Source: DATNBT01 sp964579765
Lineage (GTDB): Bacteria; Acidobacteriota; Vicinamibacteria; Vicinamibacterales; CAVVIG01
Reading direction: 5' to 3'
Assembly: GCA_964579765.1 (NCBI GenBank)
Contig: CAZOIK010000147.1
Location: 1-13,851 of the forward strand
DNA: 13,851 bases
The stretch's first letter is position 1. Every line of letters starts with the position of its first letter. Of the stretch, positions 13,183-13,851 are shown in pieces. Position numbers and translations under genes: made by a program. The notes beneath the pieces were generated by a model. It made no database searches. It was not told the origin of the DNA and saw only the letters and a program-made list of their open reading frames with translations.

Positions 13183-13851
13183 CGGCCTCGAACGCGCGCT
13201 CCGGGTGCATCGTGAACGCCATCGCGGCGCCGACGAGCAGCAGGCCGAGCGATCCGATGAACGGCAGCTGCCAGTTGCCGGTCCAGTCCACGATGTAGCC
13301 GAAGGCGATGGGCGAGACGACCGCGGCGAAGGCCGAGCCGGTGTTCATCAGGCCGCTGGCCGTGCCCGAGTAGCGCGGCGCGACGTCCATCGGAATCGAC
13401 CACATGGGGCCGATCGTCAACTCGGCGCAGAAGAAGGCCGCCGCGAGGCTGACGACGATCACCGTCAGGTTGTGCGTCAGAAACACCGGCACGACGCACA
13501 CGACGGAGGCGATGAAGCTGACGACGACGAAGTCGCGGCGGGCGCGGCGCAGGTCGCGTGTCGATTCGAGAATGCGATCGCTGATCACGCCGCCGAGGTA
13601 GTCGCCGCCGACGCCCGCGAAGAAGACGAACATCGAGAAGATCGCCGAGCCGGAGAGCTTCAGGCTGTACTCGTGCACGAAGTACGACGGCAGCCAGTTG
13701 AGATACATCCACAGCGTCCAGCCGTAGCAGAAATAGACGAGCGTGATCGGCGCCATGCGTCTGACCAGTCCCGCCCACGGCGTCGCGATCCGCTGGCGCG
13801 TCACGCCGTGGCCGGCGTTCGGCAGGCGCGCCATGTCGTCGGCCGTGATGT
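13163..13851 (-). CDS. MFS transporter, C-terminal half only (5' end outside the window)
   Basis: The visible 229 or so residues cover the last six membrane helices of a 12-helix major facilitator protein. The frame stays open through the right edge (ITADD precedes the Met at 13834), so that Met is internal and the gene is cut by the window. Helices in order: ITLVYFCYGWTLWMYLNWLP, AIFSMFVFFAGVGGDYLGG, FVVVSFIASVVCVVPVFL, TVIVVSLAAAFFCAELTIG, TASGLMNTGSAFAAVVSPIA and LPFIGSLGLLLVGAAMAF. The GWTLWMYLNWLPSYF and GVGGDYLGGVISDR motifs resemble the anion:cation symporter (ACS) branch, whose known members carry organic anions such as hexuronates, glucarate and galactonate. The gene ends 20 nt inside the methyltransferase gene. 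Transport of an organic acid would fit the catabolic neighbourhood; the actual substrate is unknown. Confidence 0.9.
   Translation of the reverse strand, partial: ITADDMARLPNAGHGVTRQRIATPWAGLVRRMAPITLVYFCYGWTLWMYLNWLPSYFVHEYSLKLSGSAIFSMFVFFAGVGGDYLGGVISDRILESTRDLRRARRDFVVVSFIASVVCVVPVFLTHNLTVIVVSLAAAFFCAELTIGPMWSIPMDVAPRYSGTASGLMNTGSAFAAVVSPIAFGYIVDWTGNWQLPFIGSLGLLLVGAAMAFTMHPERAFEADAAVPA

Noticed and set aside
1..13851. Search for tRNA, rRNA, insertion sequences, integrase or toxin-antitoxin genes
   Set aside because: Nothing with the right structure or motifs was seen; nearly all of the window is occupied by the listed genes.

Overview
High-GC bacterial DNA with tightly packed genes, many secreted proteins and unusual dispersed intergenic repeats. 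The protein families (paired tannase-family esterases, a DUF2911 protein, a secreted protein carrying the RTIWMDGRPHPP / EGDMLTVTTTHIK blocks, a signal-peptide HpcH/HpaI aldolase) and the GTAG...CTAC palindromes together suggest an Acidobacteriota genome, possibly the Vicinamibacteria. This is inference from family recognition; no rRNA or marker gene is present.

Layout. (1) 1-447: 3' part of a small exported protein (+). (2) 468-1436: secreted HpcH/HpaI-type aldolase (-), divergent from the next block across a 106-bp promoter region (1437-1542) that holds a 17-bp palindrome over a TATAAT box. (3) 1543-4313: tannase/feruloyl-esterase-family hydrolase, GntR/FCD regulator and DUF2911 protein (+), each overlapping the next by 14 nt. 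(4) 4344-8218: uncharacterised secreted protein, second tannase-family esterase and an Abhydrolase_10-type secreted esterase (+), separated by REP-like palindromes. (5) 8262-12295: serine-glyoxylate-type aminotransferase and a 950-aa FAD/Fe-S oxidoreductase (glycolate/D-2-hydroxyacid dehydrogenase type) (+), overlapping by 4 nt; an octanucleotide tandem array runs through the aminotransferase start codon. (6) 12331-13851: leucine-carboxyl-methyltransferase-type methyltransferase and the C-terminal half of an MFS transporter (-), overlapping by 20 nt.

Working model (inference): an accessory catabolic locus. Exported esterases release aromatic or organic acids from plant-type esters, a transporter of ACS-like appearance takes up an organic anion, a GntR/FCD regulator senses an acid ligand, and the aminotransferase-oxidase pair handles glycolate/glyoxylate/2-hydroxyacid carbon. 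No substrate can be fixed from sequence.

The most unusual signal is the way small repeats make gene boundaries. Three GTAG...CTAC palindromes each supply the TAG stop of a neighbouring gene; one also supplies the start codon and first residues of the next gene. An 8-bp tandem array supplies the start codon of the aminotransferase. A further 37-bp palindrome lies in frame inside the second tannase. No rRNA, tRNA, CRISPR array, insertion sequence or integrase was seen, and no gene-free stretch exceeds 300 bases.
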